Source: an uncultured Gallionellaceae bacterium
GTDB taxonomy: Bacteria; Pseudomonadota; Gammaproteobacteria; Burkholderiales; Gallionellaceae
Direction: 5' to 3'
DNA: 50,022 nucleotides
Assembly (NCBI GenBank): GCA_903847155.1
Contig: CAINCU010000045.1
Location: forward strand, 1-50,022
Part shown: piece by piece, positions 1 to 9,354 of the stretch
How positions within the stretch are numbered: the stretch's first letter is position 1
How the letters are laid out: each line of letters starts with the position of its first letter
Translations under genes and position numbers: made by a program
The notes under the pieces: model-generated
What the model was told of the DNA's origin: nothing
Seen by the model: the letters and a program-made list of their open reading frames with translations, nothing else
The model's database searches: none

Positions 1-627
1 CACCGAATCGCCTGGCATGCTGAATGCCTCATGCAGCAGCTTGGTGCCAATCACTCCCGGATGCAGGCTGTTCGAAGTCAGCCAAGGTTCGCGGTGCGCC
101 AGCTCAAGCGCAAACAGCGCATTGGCCAGTTTGGAATTGGCATAGGCGTGATAGCCGTTGAACCCCTGCTCGCAATTCATGTCATCGAACACAATGCGCC
201 CAGTCGCATGCACGATCGAACTGATGGTGACCACGCGCGGTGCGCTGGATTTTTTCAACGACGGCAACAGCAAATTGGTGAGCAGGAAATGCGCGAGGTG
301 ATTCACCGCCAGCGTCATCTCGAAACCATCGCGCGAAGTCTTGCGCTCGGTCATGTAAACGCCCGCGTTGTTGATCAACACATCCAGTTGCGGCAAGCGC
401 GCTGCAAGGTCGTGCGCCATACGCGCCACCGCATCCAGATCGCTCAGGTCGGCACAAACCGTCTGCACCGACGCTTCGGGTGCGACAGCGCGCACTGCAT
501 TGCTCGCACGCACCAGCTTCTGCTCATTGCGCCCATGCAGCACCAACGCATGCCCCTGCTTGGCCAATTCCTTGGCGGTTTGCAGACCGATGCCGTCGGT
601 GGCGCCGGTGATGAGGATCGTCTTCAT
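1..627 (-). CDS. SDR-family oxidoreductase, 3' end beyond window
   Basis: NAD(P)-dependent short-chain dehydrogenase; 209 codons are present and the C-terminus lies off the left edge. The N-terminus starts MKTILITGATDGIG, which holds the TGxxxGIG cofactor loop. NNAG follows around residues 104-107. The catalytic serine is in TISSIVHAT and the YxxxK pair is in YHAYANSKLAN. The overall look (long spacer, SKLANALFALEL helix) resembles the retinol dehydrogenase/WWOX-like SDR branch, but the substrate cannot be read from the sequence. The ATG lies three bases after the stop of the upstream acylphosphatase gene, so the two are probably co-transcribed. Confidence 0.88.
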   Translation of the reverse strand, partial: MKTILITGATDGIGLQTAKELAKQGHALVLHGRNEQKLVRASNAVRAVAPEASVQTVCADLSDLDAVARMAHDLAARLPQLDVLINNAGVYMTERKTSRDGFEMTLAVNHLAHFLLTNLLLPSLKKSSAPRVVTISSIVHATGRIVFDDMNCEQGFNGYHAYANSKLANALFALELAHREPWLTSNSLHPGVIGTKLLHEAFSMPGDSV

Positions 628-630
628 GAT

Positions 631-918
631 TCAGGTGATCTCGAAGTTGGTGTAATTACCTTCTGTGGACACGATTTCGACACGCTCCACCTGTGCCAGT
701 TCCGGTCCGCGCTGTGCCCAGTGCACGATGGCATCCACCGCTGCGGGTTCACCCTGCACCACGGCTTCCACCGTGCCATCGTTGCGGTTGCGCACCCAGC
801 CCGCGATCGCCAGATATTGCGCCTCGCGCTGCATCGAGTTGCGAAAGAACACGCCTTGCACGCGGCCGTGGATCACCAGGCGCAGTGTTTTGTTGTTGGC
901 AGTTGGATGAAGGGCCAT
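631..918 (-). CDS. acyP: Acylphosphatase
   Basis: Small cytosolic enzyme (95 aa) hydrolysing acyl phosphates. The signature [10 protein letters not shown] is at residues 17-26 with the phosphate-binding Arg26, and [13 protein letters not shown] carries the catalytic Asn44; both are the diagnostic acylphosphatase motifs and the length is normal. I chose the ATG at 918 because an AGAAG purine run lies about 7 bases upstream. A GTG at 942 would add eight residues (MKNYRRIQ) that the family does not need. It is followed three bases later by the SDR gene. Confidence 0.92.
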   Translation of the reverse strand: MALHPTANNKTLRLVIHGRVQGVFFRNSMQREAQYLAIAGWVRNRNDGTVEAVVQGEPAAVDAIVHWAQRGPELAQVERVEIVSTEGNYTNFEIT

Positions 919-1238
919 TTGGATTCTTCTGTAATTTTTCACTCAATGAGTAAAGGTAATACCGTTTCCTTCGACTCAATGCTATCAGCCCTATAGAAGA
1001 ATACAACTTCCGCCTTCAAGGAAATAATTTTTTACACATGTTTACACTCGTAATAGCAATTTACTTAATATCGGCACAGCAATTGTTGCACCGTCCGCTG
1101 CGCAAAGAACTTAACCAGGCAAGCTGACTCTAAGTTTTCAAAAATCCTGGTTTCGTAATTTGTTTCCCTCAGCCATGGGTGAGGAGTATAAAAGGGCAAT
1201 ATTTGAAGCAGGTTTTGCAACTTCATGGGGAGAGCATC
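919..1238. other. Divergent intergenic region
   Basis: About 320 bases lie between the acylphosphatase gene (reading left) and the DUF5666 gene (reading right). The region is AT-rich around 1010-1080 and must hold promoters for both directions. A frame open from GTG-like codons at 1179 continues into the DUF5666 gene but lacks a good start. Besides the dyad at 1167-1184 I see no gene or RNA here. Confidence 0.5.
1167..1192 (+). promoter_or_regulatory. Operator-like dyad next to a TATAAA box
   Basis: CCTCAGCCATGGGTGAGG (1167-1184) is an 18-base dyad with a single mismatched pair, followed two bases later by TATAAA (1187-1192), about 46 bases before the start codon of the exported DUF5666 protein. 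The TATAAA could be a -10 element. A TTGTTT at 1160-1165 is too far away (21 bases) for a standard sigma-70 -35, so the promoter may be activator dependent. The function is inferred only from symmetry and position. Confidence 0.3.
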
Positions 1239-1856
1239 ATGAAGAAAATAATTGCACTGTTGTTAGCAAGCATCGTTTTGTGTGGCTTGGCGAATGCTGA
1301 GTCGCAGCCCAGCATGAGAATACGGGGCGGCATCATCGGGTTCGACGGTCATGAATTGCAGATCAAGACGCGTGACGGTCAGAACGTAACAGTGAACGTC
1401 ACCGATGACACCAAGATCAGTCTTCTGTCCGCGCTAAAATTGAGCGACCTCAAGCAGGGCAGTTTCGTCGGCGTGACGGCGATCCAGACCGGTCCGGGAA
1501 CTCCGCTGCAGGCGCGCGAGGTGCACATCTTCGCCGAAGCGCAACGGGGAACGGGCGAAGGTCACTACCCGTGGGATCTTGAACCCGGTTCCAGCATGAC
1601 CAACGCCAATGTCGATGCCATCGTCAGCACCAACAATGGCAAGGAGCTGACGCTCAGCTACAAAAACGGCAGCAAAAACGGTAGCCAGAAGATCATGGTG
1701 CCGAAAGGCGTTCCCATCATCACCTTCAAACCCGCAGACAGATCGTTGCTCAAGGCGGGTGCACAGATTTTCTGCGTCGCGCAGCAAGCTGTCGACGGCA
1801 GTTTGACTGCGCGCTATGTCAGCGTAGGCAAGGACGGCATGAAGCCGCCGATGTAA
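1239..1856 (+). CDS. Exported DUF5666-type protein
   Basis: 205-residue secreted protein of unknown function. Residues 1-20 (MKKIIALLLASIVLCGLANA) are a clear Sec signal peptide with AxA-type cleavage. The mature part has two related beta-rich units: G..L.IKTRDGQNVTV...DDTKI followed by LK.GSFVGVTA...G..LQAREVHI, and the same pattern again at residues 120-200. This is typical of DUF5666 domains, which database pipelines sometimes mislabel as metal transporters. The ATG at 1239 has a strong GGGGAGAG ribosome site. It lies 23 bases before nfeD and may be part of the same transcript. No catalytic residues are evident. Confidence 0.75.
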   Translation: MKKIIALLLASIVLCGLANAESQPSMRIRGGIIGFDGHELQIKTRDGQNVTVNVTDDTKISLLSALKLSDLKQGSFVGVTAIQTGPGTPLQAREVHIFAEAQRGTGEGHYPWDLEPGSSMTNANVDAIVSTNNGKELTLSYKNGSKNGSQKIMVPKGVPIITFKPADRSLLKAGAQIFCVAQQAVDGSLTARYVSVGKDGMKPPM

Positions 1857-1879
1857 ATCTTCAGTTTCGGGAAAGGCTA

Positions 1880-3280
1880 ATGGCTATGACTCGATCTACC
1901 TTCACCCGTGTTCTCTTGTGCGGCCTGTTCATGCTGGCGTGGACTTGCCGCGTGGCAGCGGCGGCGCCGGTGGTGGTCGTTCTTAATGTCGATGGCGCCA
2001 TCAGTCCGGGCACAGCGGACTATGTCGTGCGCGGCCTGAATTCAGCAGCCGATGAGCAGGCGCAATTGGTTGTGCTGAAGATGGATACGCCGGGCGGCCT
2101 GGATACCTCCATGCGCCAGATCATCAAACAGATCATCGCTTCGCCGGTGCCGGTTGCTGCATACGTTGCGCCCGACGGTGCGCGCGCCGCCAGCGCCGGA
2201 ACCTATATCCTGTATGCCAGCCACGTCGCCGCCATGGCACCGGCCACCAATCTGGGCGCAGCAACGCCGGTCATGATGGGCATCGGCGGCCTTCCGGGCT
2301 CGGGCGATCAAGCGCAAAAAGACAACAAGGATGACGGCGACAGCGCAGGTGCGAAATCGAAACCAGCTGCCGCACCGCTATCAGCGATGGAGCACAAGAT
2401 GGTCAATAATGCCTCGGCGTATATCCGCAGCTTGGCGCAAATGCGCGGCCGCAATGTCGAATGGGCAGAGCAGGCGGTGCGTCAGGCAATGAGCCTTTCT
2501 GCAGCCGAAGCCTTGCAGCAGAAAGTGATCGAAGTAGTCGCCACGGATATTCCCGACCTGCTGCGGCAACTGGACGGACGTAAAGTGAATGTGCTGGGTG
2601 TGGAGCGCACGCTGAGCGTTACGGGTGCGCAGGTCGTTACCTTGCAACCGGATTGGCGCAGCCGTGTGTTGTCCGCCATTGCCGATCCGAGCATCGCCTA
2701 CCTGTTAATGCTGGCAGGTGTGTTCGGCATCTTCTTCGAATTTTCCAATCCCGGTTTTGTCTTGCCGGGCGTTGCCGGGGCGATCTCGCTGCTGCTCGCG
2801 CTGTTCGCGTTTCAGGTATTGCCCATCAACTATGTCGGACTGGTACTCATCCTGCTCGGCATCGCGTTCATGACCGCCGAGGCATTCATGCCCAGCTTCG
2901 GCGTGCTTGGCATCGGCGGCATCGTCGCTTTCGTGATCGGCTCCGTCATGCTGGTCAATACCGATATTTCGGGCTACGGTGTGCCGTGGTCAGTCATCGT
3001 GCCGGTGGCCTTGGTCAGTGCACTGTTCATTTTCTTGGTGGTCGGCATGGCGCTCAAGGCGCGCCGCCGCCCGGTGGTGAGCGGACGGGAAGAAATGTGT
3101 GGCAGCACAGGCGAAGTGCTGGAAGACTTCGATGGCAAGGATGGCTGGGCGCGGGTACATGGTGAACGCTGGCGCATCAGAAGCAGGCAACCTTTGCTCA
3201 AGGGACAAAGAATCAGCGTCGTGCATATGGACGGGCTGATTCTGGACGTGGAGCCGCAAGCAATACCTGTTAACGAATAA
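1880..3280 (+). CDS. NfeD-family membrane-bound serine protease (ClpP class)
   Basis: 466-residue protein of the long NfeD type. It has a signal peptide (residues 1-29), a ClpP-like protease domain (about 31-235), a block of membrane helices (about 270-395) and a C-terminal OB-fold NfeD domain (about 400-460). The catalytic Ser105 lies in ARAASAGTYI and the general-base Lys173 in EHKMVNNASAYIRSLA, matching the Ser/Lys dyad of the archaeal homologue PH1510. Residues 140-168 form a charged low-complexity insert. The slipin gene follows 24 bases downstream. In this family the protease and the slipin (STOPP pair) are conserved neighbours, and the protease is thought to cut the slipin C-terminus. 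Confidence 0.93.
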   Translation: MAMTRSTFTRVLLCGLFMLAWTCRVAAAAPVVVVLNVDGAISPGTADYVVRGLNSAADEQAQLVVLKMDTPGGLDTSMRQIIKQIIASPVPVAAYVAPDGARAASAGTYILYASHVAAMAPATNLGAATPVMMGIGGLPGSGDQAQKDNKDDGDSAGAKSKPAAAPLSAMEHKMVNNASAYIRSLAQMRGRNVEWAEQAVRQAMSLSAAEALQQKVIEVVATDIPDLLRQLDGRKVNVLGVERTLSVTGAQVVTLQPDWRSRVLSAIADPSIAYLLMLAGVFGIFFEFSNPGFVLPGVAGAISLLLALFAFQVLPINYVGLVLILLGIAFMTAEAFMPSFGVLGIGGIVAFVIGSVMLVNTDISGYGVPWSVIVPVALVSALFIFLVVGMALKARRRPVVSGREEMCGSTGEVLEDFDGKDGWARVHGERWRIRSRQPLLKGQRISVVHMDGLILDVEPQAIPVNE

Positions 3281-3304
3281 GAATATTTTGATAAGGAGAT
3301 TGTC

Positions 3305-4057
3305 ATGGAATGGGATATAAGTTTCGTAGTTGCCGTATTACTGCTCCTCTTGCTGGTGTCCTCAAGCCTGAAGATCTTTCGCGAGTATGAGCGTGGTGTC
3401 GTGTTCACGCTGGGGCGATTCTGGAAAGTCAAAGGCCCCGGCCTGATCGTCATCATCCCCGGCGTGCAACAGGTAGTGCGCGTGGATCTGCGCACCATGG
3501 TGCTGGAGGTGCCCACACAGGACGTGATTTCGCGCGACAACGTCTCCGTAAAAGTCAGCGCCGTGGTTTATATGCGCGTCATCGATCCGCAAAAGGCCAT
3601 CATCCAGGTTGAGGATTACCTGAATGCCACCAGCCAATTGGCGCAAACCATGCTGCGCTCGGTACTGGGCAAGCATCAGCTGGACGATATGCTGGCCGAG
3701 CGCGAGAAGCTGAACAAAGACATACAGGAAGCACTAGATGCACAGACCGATTCATGGGGCATCAAAGTCGCCAACGTCGAGATCAAGCAAGTTGACCTGA
3801 CCGAATCCATGATACGTGCGATCGCGCGGCAAGCCGAGGCAGAACGCGAACGGCGCGCCAAGGTCATCCACGCCGAGGGCGAATTGCAGGCTTCGGAAAA
3901 GTTGTATCAGGCAGCCAAGATACTTGCGCAGGAACCGCAGGCGATCCAGTTGCGTTATCTGGAGACGCTGACGGTGATAGGCGCCGACAAGAACACCACA
4001 ATCGTATTTCCGTTGCCGATGGATCTGATCGCGCCTTTCCTCGAAAGGAAAAAATAG
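3305..4057 (+). CDS. Slipin (SPFH/Band 7 stomatin-like protein)
   Basis: 250-residue membrane-anchored stomatin homologue. A single helix at about residues 5-22 is followed by the Band 7 region beginning [15 protein letters not shown], with the conserved [20 protein letters not shown] segment and a coiled-coil stretch ([12 protein letters not shown] to [13 protein letters not shown]). Slipins oligomerise in the membrane and partner with NfeD. The gene is preceded by GATAAGGAG at good spacing and directly follows nfeD, so the pair is almost certainly one operon. Length and motifs are normal. Confidence 0.94.
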   Translation: MEWDISFVVAVLLLLLLVSSSLKIFREYERGVVFTLGRFWKVKGPGLIVIIPGVQQVVRVDLRTMVLEVPTQDVISRDNVSVKVSAVVYMRVIDPQKAIIQVEDYLNATSQLAQTMLRSVLGKHQLDDMLAEREKLNKDIQEALDAQTDSWGIKVANVEIKQVDLTESMIRAIARQAEAERERRAKVIHAEGELQASEKLYQAAKILAQEPQAIQLRYLETLTVIGADKNTTIVFPLPMDLIAPFLERKK

Positions 4058-4154
4058 CAGCAGGACCATGACGCTTTGCGGATGACTGCTTTCGGCGTAT
4101 TGTTTCCCCAACTATTTGGGTTGTTTAATCTAACGTGACTCACAGGAGGCCATC

Positions 4155-4367
4155 ATGAAACCTAATGTCGGCGGGCTTGATCGCAATGCTCGCATCGTGC
4201 TCGGAATAGTTTTGATGGTTGCCGGGATGGTGGCTCCTATCGGCGCGGCTTGGCAAATAGTTGCGCTGGTAGTGGGTGCCGTCGCGCTGCTAACCGCAAC
4301 CGTGCACTACTGTCCGGCCAATGCGCTACTGGGGATCAACACCTGCAAGATCGAAGAAAAGAAGTAA
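4155..4367 (+). CDS. DUF2892 inner-membrane protein
   Basis: 70-residue protein starting MKPNVGGLDRNARIVLG, the hallmark opening of DUF2892 (YgaP-like) proteins. Two membrane helices (about 14-32 and 34-50) are followed by HYCPANALLGINTCK with two cysteines typical of the family. The role is unknown; some relatives are fused to rhodanese domains. CAGGAGG lies just upstream of the ATG. It is 97 bases after the slipin gene and may have its own promoter. Confidence 0.88.
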   Translation: MKPNVGGLDRNARIVLGIVLMVAGMVAPIGAAWQIVALVVGAVALLTATVHYCPANALLGINTCKIEEKK

Positions 4368-4649
4368 GGTTGCCCGCTGAGGTTCGTGGCCTCGGTCGGC
4401 GACTGTTTGATAGCTGTTGGAATAAATGCATCCTCAGCGGCGCATAGTTGGCAATGCGACTGCAGTTTTTTTGTTTCAAATTTCCCCCAATCTATATTCT
4501 GCTGCCCCGCATCGTGTCCCGGCGTGGATCGTTCTTGTTAAAAACCCCGCAATTGCAAACAGTGTTCGTCTCTACGCGGTTCTGTCCGCTAAAATAGCTC
4601 GCTATAGAGCAATCAGTTCACCCGCAATCAATCATCAACCAATTGAATA

Positions 4650-6608
4650 ATGGCTACTTATAACGAATCCAGCTTTAAAGTATTACGCGGACTCGACCCG
4701 GTGCGCCAGCGCCCGGGCATGTACACCAACCTCGAATCACCCAATCACATCATCGCCGAGGTGGTGGATAACGCTTGTGATGAAGCGCTGGCGGGTTTCG
4801 CCAAGAGCATCCACGTCACGGCACACACGGACGGCTCGGTGTCTGTTTCGGACGACGGGCGCGGCATTCCGGTGGGCATTCATGCAGAGGAAGGGCGCTC
4901 GGTGGTGGAGGTGGCGTTCACCGTGCTGCACTCGGGCGGCAAGTTCGACAAGGAAACGGACGGCGCCTACAAGTTCGCCGGCGGTTTGCACGGCGTGGGT
5001 GTGGCGGTGACCAATGCGCTGTCGAACAAGGTCGAAGTCACGGTGTTCCGCGATGGAGGCCAGCACGAGTTGCGTTTCCTCGATGGCGTGGCGGAAAGCC
5101 CGCTGGTGAAAACGGCGGACTGCGCCAAACGCAAAACCGGCACAGCGGTGCGCGCGTGGCCGAACGCGAAGTATTTCGACACGCCCAACGTCAATCTCGC
5201 GCAACTGGAACATTCGCTGCGCTCGAAAGCAGTGCTGCTGCCGGGCGTGACCATCGTGCTGCATCTGGAAAAAACCGGCGAGACGAAATCATGGAAATAT
5301 CCCGACGGTTTGCGCGGCTATCTGGCCGAGGCGCTGGCTGAATTCGAGCTGTCCACGCCCATACTGTTGCAGGAAAAATTCACGCGCAAAAACGACAGCA
5401 ATGGTTTTGCCGAAGGCGAAGGCGCATCGTGGGCGTTGGCTTGGTCAGCCGAGGGCAACGTGGTGCGCGAGTCCTACGTCAACCTCATTCCCACGCCCGC
5501 CGGTGGCACGCACGAAGCGGGGCTGCGCGACGGCGTGTTCAACGCGGTGAAGTCGTTCGCCGAAATCCACGGCCTGTTGCCGAAAGGTGTGAAGCTGGTG
5601 GCGGAAGATGTGTTTTCGCGCTTGAGTTTTGTGCTATCGGCTAAAGTGCTCGACCCGCAATTCCAGGGGCAGACCAAAGAGAAACTGGTGTCGCGCGAGG
5701 CGCTGCGGCTGGTTTCATCCATGCTCAAAGACCCGCTCGACCTGTGGCTGAACGAGCACATCGACTCGGCCAAGAGGATCGTCGAACTGGCGATCCAGCA
5801 GGCGCAGGCGCGCATGCGCTCGGCACAGAAAGTCGAAAAGAAAAAAGGCTCCAGCGTCGCGGTGCTGCCCGGCAAACTCACCGATTGCAGCTCCAGCGAT
5901 CCCACGCGCACCGAACTGTTTCTGGTCGAGGGCGACTCGGCGGGCGGCTCGGCCAAGCAGGGGCGCAACAAGGAATTCCAGGCCGTACTGCCGTTGCGCG
6001 GCAAAGTGCTGAACACCTTCGAGGTGGAGAAAGACCGCCTGTTCGCCAACAGCGAAATCCACGACATCGCCGTCGCCATCGGCGTCGATCCGCATGCGCC
6101 GGGCGACAGCGTTGATTTGTCCGGCCTGCGCTACAACGCCATCCTCATCATGGCCGATGCCGATGTGGACGGCGCGCACATCTCCACCCTGTTGCTTACA
6201 CTGTTCTACCGCCACTTCTTCCGCGTGGTCGAAGCGGGCAAAATCTATGTCGCGCAACCGCCGCTATTCCGCGTCGATGTTCCGGCGCACGGCAAGAAAC
6301 AGGCGCACAAAATTTATGCGCTGAACGAGGCCGAGCTGAATGGCATTCTGGACAGATTGCGCAAAGAAAAAATCCGCGAGGGCAGCTGGTCGATCTCGCG
6401 CTTCAAAGGTCTGGGCGAGATGAGCCCCGAGCAGCTGTGGGATACCACGCTCAATCCGGACACGCGCCGTGCGTTGTGTGTGAAGGCGGATCTGGCCTCG
6501 TTCAAATCCACGATGGGGATTTTCAATATGCTGATGGGCAAGCAGGAAGCTTCGACACGCAGGGCGTGGCTGGAGTATCACGGCAATGAGGTGGAGGCGG
6601 ATATTTGA
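4650..6608 (+). CDS. parE: DNA topoisomerase IV subunit B
   Basis: 652-residue ATPase subunit of topoisomerase IV, which decatenates daughter chromosomes. The GHKL ATP site is complete: Glu37 and Asn41 in EVVDNACDEALAGF, DDGRGIP, and GGLHGVGVAVTNALS. The TOPRIM domain has LVEGDSAGGSAKQGR and the DADVDGAH metal motif. The length is ParE-like and the roughly 165-residue insert of proteobacterial GyrB is absent, which separates it from GyrB. No clear Shine-Dalgarno precedes the ATG. parC follows after a 210-base spacer with a large inverted repeat. Confidence 0.97.
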   Translation: MATYNESSFKVLRGLDPVRQRPGMYTNLESPNHIIAEVVDNACDEALAGFAKSIHVTAHTDGSVSVSDDGRGIPVGIHAEEGRSVVEVAFTVLHSGGKFDKETDGAYKFAGGLHGVGVAVTNALSNKVEVTVFRDGGQHELRFLDGVAESPLVKTADCAKRKTGTAVRAWPNAKYFDTPNVNLAQLEHSLRSKAVLLPGVTIVLHLEKTGETKSWKYPDGLRGYLAEALAEFELSTPILLQEKFTRKNDSNGFAEGEGASWALAWSAEGNVVRESYVNLIPTPAGGTHEAGLRDGVFNAVKSFAEIHGLLPKGVKLVAEDVFSRLSFVLSAKVLDPQFQGQTKEKLVSREALRLVSSMLKDPLDLWLNEHIDSAKRIVELAIQQAQARMRSAQKVEKKKGSSVAVLPGKLTDCSSSDPTRTELFLVEGDSAGGSAKQGRNKEFQAVLPLRGKVLNTFEVEKDRLFANSEIHDIAVAIGVDPHAPGDSVDLSGLRYNAILIMADADVDGAHISTLLLTLFYRHFFRVVEAGKIYVAQPPLFRVDVPAHGKKQAHKIYALNEAELNGILDRLRKEKIREGSWSISRFKGLGEMSPEQLWDTTLNPDTRRALCVKADLASFKSTMGIFNMLMGKQEASTRRAWLEYHGNEVEADI

Positions 6609-6640
6609 TTTAGCCTTTCGCCCGCGAAAGTGCTTTGCAT

Positions 6641-6768
6641 CCCTCTCCCGCAGGCGGGAGAGGGACCGAGGGTGAGGGGCGGTGAAGCGAAGCGCATCTC
6701 TCCGAACGATGCGACGATGCAATTGCCAACCCTCATCCCCAGCCCTTCTCCCGCCTGCGGGAGAAGGG
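6641..6768. repeat. GC-rich REP/MITE-like inverted repeat between parE and parC
   Basis: Two arms of about 39 bases (6641-6679 and 6730-6768) are inverted copies of each other and differ at only a few positions. Each arm is itself a hairpin: CCCTCTCCCG-CAGG-CGGGAGAGGG on the left and CCCTTCTCCCGC-CT-GCGGGAGAAGGG on the right. Similar elements are widespread between genes in proteobacteria. The structure could attenuate transcription or stabilise the parE mRNA, but there is no T-tract typical of a terminator. No other copy was seen in this window. Confidence 0.8.
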
Positions 6769-6818
6769 AGTAAACAAGAATAAGTGTCACTAATATATTT
6801 TTACTGCTACACATAAAA

Positions 6819-9191
6819 ATGACTACGAACGAAAACGATCCAACACAAGACGATCAACAACCAGAAGCCGCGCCAGCGCCTGTTGAAACCACCAGCAGCA
6901 AGCCCCAATTCGCCCCGCTCGCCAAACTTCCCGACAGCGACGAAGTGCTGATCGCCGATTACGCCGAACGCGCCTATCTCGAATACGCGGTGTCGGTGGT
7001 CAAAGGCCGCGCGCTGCCGGAAGTATGCGACGGACAAAAACCCGTGCAGCGGCGCATCCTGTTCTCGATGCTGCGCATGGGCCTGACGCATGGCAACAAG
7101 CATGTGAAGTCGGCGCGGGTGGTGGGCGATGTGTTGGGTAAATATCATCCGCACGGCGACTCCTCCGCGTATGAGGCGATGGTGCGGCTGGCGCAGGATT
7201 TTGCGATGCGTTATCCGCTGGTGGATGGTCAGGGCAACTTCGGTTCGCGCGACGGCGACAACGCGGCGGCGATGCGTTACACCGAGGCGCGGCTCACGCC
7301 GATCGCCGATCTGCTGTTGTCCGAGCTGGACATGGGCACTGTCGATTTCATCCCCAACTACGACGGCGCATTCCAGGAACCGGCGATGATGCCCGCGCGT
7401 TTGCCGATGGTGTTGCTCAACGGCGCATCCGGTATCGCGGTGGGCATGGCAACCGAAATCCCTTCGCACAATCTGAAAGAAGTCGCCAAGGCCGCCGTCG
7501 CGCTGGCGAAGAATCCAGACATCAAGGACGACAAATTGTTGTCCTACATCAGCGGCCCGGACTTCCCCGGCGGCGGGCAGATCATCTCTTCTGCGGCGGA
7601 CATTCGCGATGCCTACACCACAGGACGCGGCTCGCTCAAGATGCGTGCGCGCTGGACGGTGGAGCAACTGGCGCGTGGCCAGTGGCAGGTGGTGGTGAGC
7701 GAATTCCCGCACGGCGTGTCGGCGCAAAAAGTGCTGGAAGAAATCGACGAACTGACCAACCCCAAGGTCAAGGCCAACAAGAAATCGCTGTCGCCGGATC
7801 AGGTGCAGAACAAGCAGCTCATCCTGTCGGTGCTGGATACGATTGCCGATGAATCGGACAAGTCGCAAAAGATTCGTCTGGTGTTGCAGCCCAAATCGTC
7901 CAAGCAAAATCCCGACGAGATGATGGCGGTGCTGCTCACGCACACCAGCTTGCAGAACTCGGTGTCGGTCAACCTTACCATGATCGGCCTCGACGGTCGC
8001 CCGCAGCAAAAAGCGCTGACGCAAGTGCTGCGCGAGTGGGTGGAATTCCGCCTGCGCACCGTCACGCGCCGTTGCAGTTTCCGCCTCGGCCAGGTCAACG
8101 ACCGCCTACACATCCTCGCCGGGCGCATGATCGTTTATCTGAACATCGACGAAGTGATCGCGCTGATTCGCGGCTCGGACGCGCCGAAAGAAGATCTGAT
8201 GGCGCGCTTCGAATTATCCGAACGCCAGGCCGAAGACATTCTGGAAATCCGCCTGCGCCAACTGGCGCGACTGGAAGGCATCAGGATCGAGAAAGAGATC
8301 AAAGCGCTGGAAAAAGAAGCACGCGATTTGAAAAAGATTTTGAACAGCGAAGACGCGTTGCGCGAGCTGGTTGTGAGCGAGATCGAAGCCGATGCCAAGA
8401 CCTTCGGCGACGAGCGCCGCACGCTGATCGAAGAAGCGCAGATTTCCAAAGTGACCGTGCAAGTGAGCGACGAACCGGTGACGGTGTTCATCTCGCAACG
8501 CTTCTGGGTGCGCATGCGCCAAGGCCACGGCATCGACGCCACCAGCATCGCGTTCAAGGACGGCGACAGCGTGGCGGCCATCTACGAATGCCGCACCACC
8601 GACCAATGCATCGTCATCTGCAGCAATGGCCGCGTGTGCAGCATCCCCGTGTCCGCGTTGCCCTCCGGTCGCGGCGACGGCGCACCGCTCGCCACCTTCA
8701 TCGAACTCGCCCCCGGCGCCAGGATCGCGCACGCCTTCTGCGGCAAAGCCGAAACCCCCGTGCTGCTTGCCACCAGCGGCGGTTACGGCTTCCCCTGCTT
8801 CATCGGCGACATGGTGGGCCGCAACAAAGCGGGTAAACAATTCATCAGCGTCAAAGAAGAAACCATCCTGCCGCCCGCCATCCTCACCCCGACCAAAACG
8901 TCACTGGTCGTCGTGCTTTCCAAACAGGCAAGGCTGCTCACGTTCATGTTGTCCGAACTGAAACTGCTGCAAGGCGGCGGCAAAGGCATGATGCTGATCG
9001 ACTTGAAAGAAGGCGACGAGCTGACGGGTTGCACGGTGGTCAATCAACCGGCGGTTACCTTGAGCGGCACGGCGGGTAGTAAGGTGCAGCAACTGCATAT
9101 TGGCGGGAAAGAGTTGCAGACTTACTTTGGTGCGCGGGCTAGGGCGGGGAAGGTGGTTGAGACTAGGTTGAAGGGGTTGAAGTTTGAATAA
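6819..9191 (+). CDS. parC: DNA topoisomerase IV subunit A
   Basis: 790-residue DNA-cleaving subunit. The catalytic tyrosine is Tyr154 in [10 protein letters not shown]. The quinolone-region sequence [12 protein letters not shown] gives Ser115 and Glu119, the unmutated residues equivalent to E. coli ParC Ser80 and Glu84. The C-terminal beta-pinwheel lacks a GyrA box, supporting ParC over GyrA. The first 40 or so residues are a charged, Pro/Gln-rich extension not found in E. coli ParC; no Shine-Dalgarno precedes the chosen ATG, so a later start is possible but no better candidate lies before the conserved core. It forms a heterotetramer with the ParE encoded upstream. Confidence 0.96.
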   Translation: MTTNENDPTQDDQQPEAAPAPVETTSSKPQFAPLAKLPDSDEVLIADYAERAYLEYAVSVVKGRALPEVCDGQKPVQRRILFSMLRMGLTHGNKHVKSARVVGDVLGKYHPHGDSSAYEAMVRLAQDFAMRYPLVDGQGNFGSRDGDNAAAMRYTEARLTPIADLLLSELDMGTVDFIPNYDGAFQEPAMMPARLPMVLLNGASGIAVGMATEIPSHNLKEVAKAAVALAKNPDIKDDKLLSYISGPDFPGGGQIISSAADIRDAYTTGRGSLKMRARWTVEQLARGQWQVVVSEFPHGVSAQKVLEEIDELTNPKVKANKKSLSPDQVQNKQLILSVLDTIADESDKSQKIRLVLQPKSSKQNPDEMMAVLLTHTSLQNSVSVNLTMIGLDGRPQQKALTQVLREWVEFRLRTVTRRCSFRLGQVNDRLHILAGRMIVYLNIDEVIALIRGSDAPKEDLMARFELSERQAEDILEIRLRQLARLEGIRIEKEIKALEKEARDLKKILNSEDALRELVVSEIEADAKTFGDERRTLIEEAQISKVTVQVSDEPVTVFISQRFWVRMRQGHGIDATSIAFKDGDSVAAIYECRTTDQCIVICSNGRVCSIPVSALPSGRGDGAPLATFIELAPGARIAHAFCGKAETPVLLATSGGYGFPCFIGDMVGRNKAGKQFISVKEETILPPAILTPTKTSLVVVLSKQARLLTFMLSELKLLQGGGKGMMLIDLKEGDELTGCTVVNQPAVTLSGTAGSKVQQLHIGGKELQTYFGARARAGKVVETRLKGLKFE

Positions 9192-9354
9192 TCAAAGTGA
9201 TTTGGCTCCAGTACATCTATTCAACTTTCGTTGCTAACATTTTGATTAAGCGCAAATCCGCAATAGACATGCGCTTCTATGGAAGCATCTGTTGGTGCTA
9301 ACATAACCCTACTTGTGGATTAATAATCGTAGCAAGGCTCACAAAGGGGAAAGC

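Noticed and set aside
31-996. A 321-codon plus-strand open frame across the left end
   Set aside because: It is rich in His/Arg/Gln with no domain and is antisense to the SDR and acylphosphatase genes, whose catalytic motifs are clear.
6807-8024. A 405-codon minus-strand open frame
   Set aside because: It is the shadow of parC: composition is His/Arg-rich without motifs, and parC carries every expected signature in the opposite frame.
4650-9191. GyrB/GyrA instead of ParE/ParC
   Set aside because: The B subunit lacks the large GyrB insert and the A subunit lacks a GyrA box; both lengths fit topoisomerase IV.
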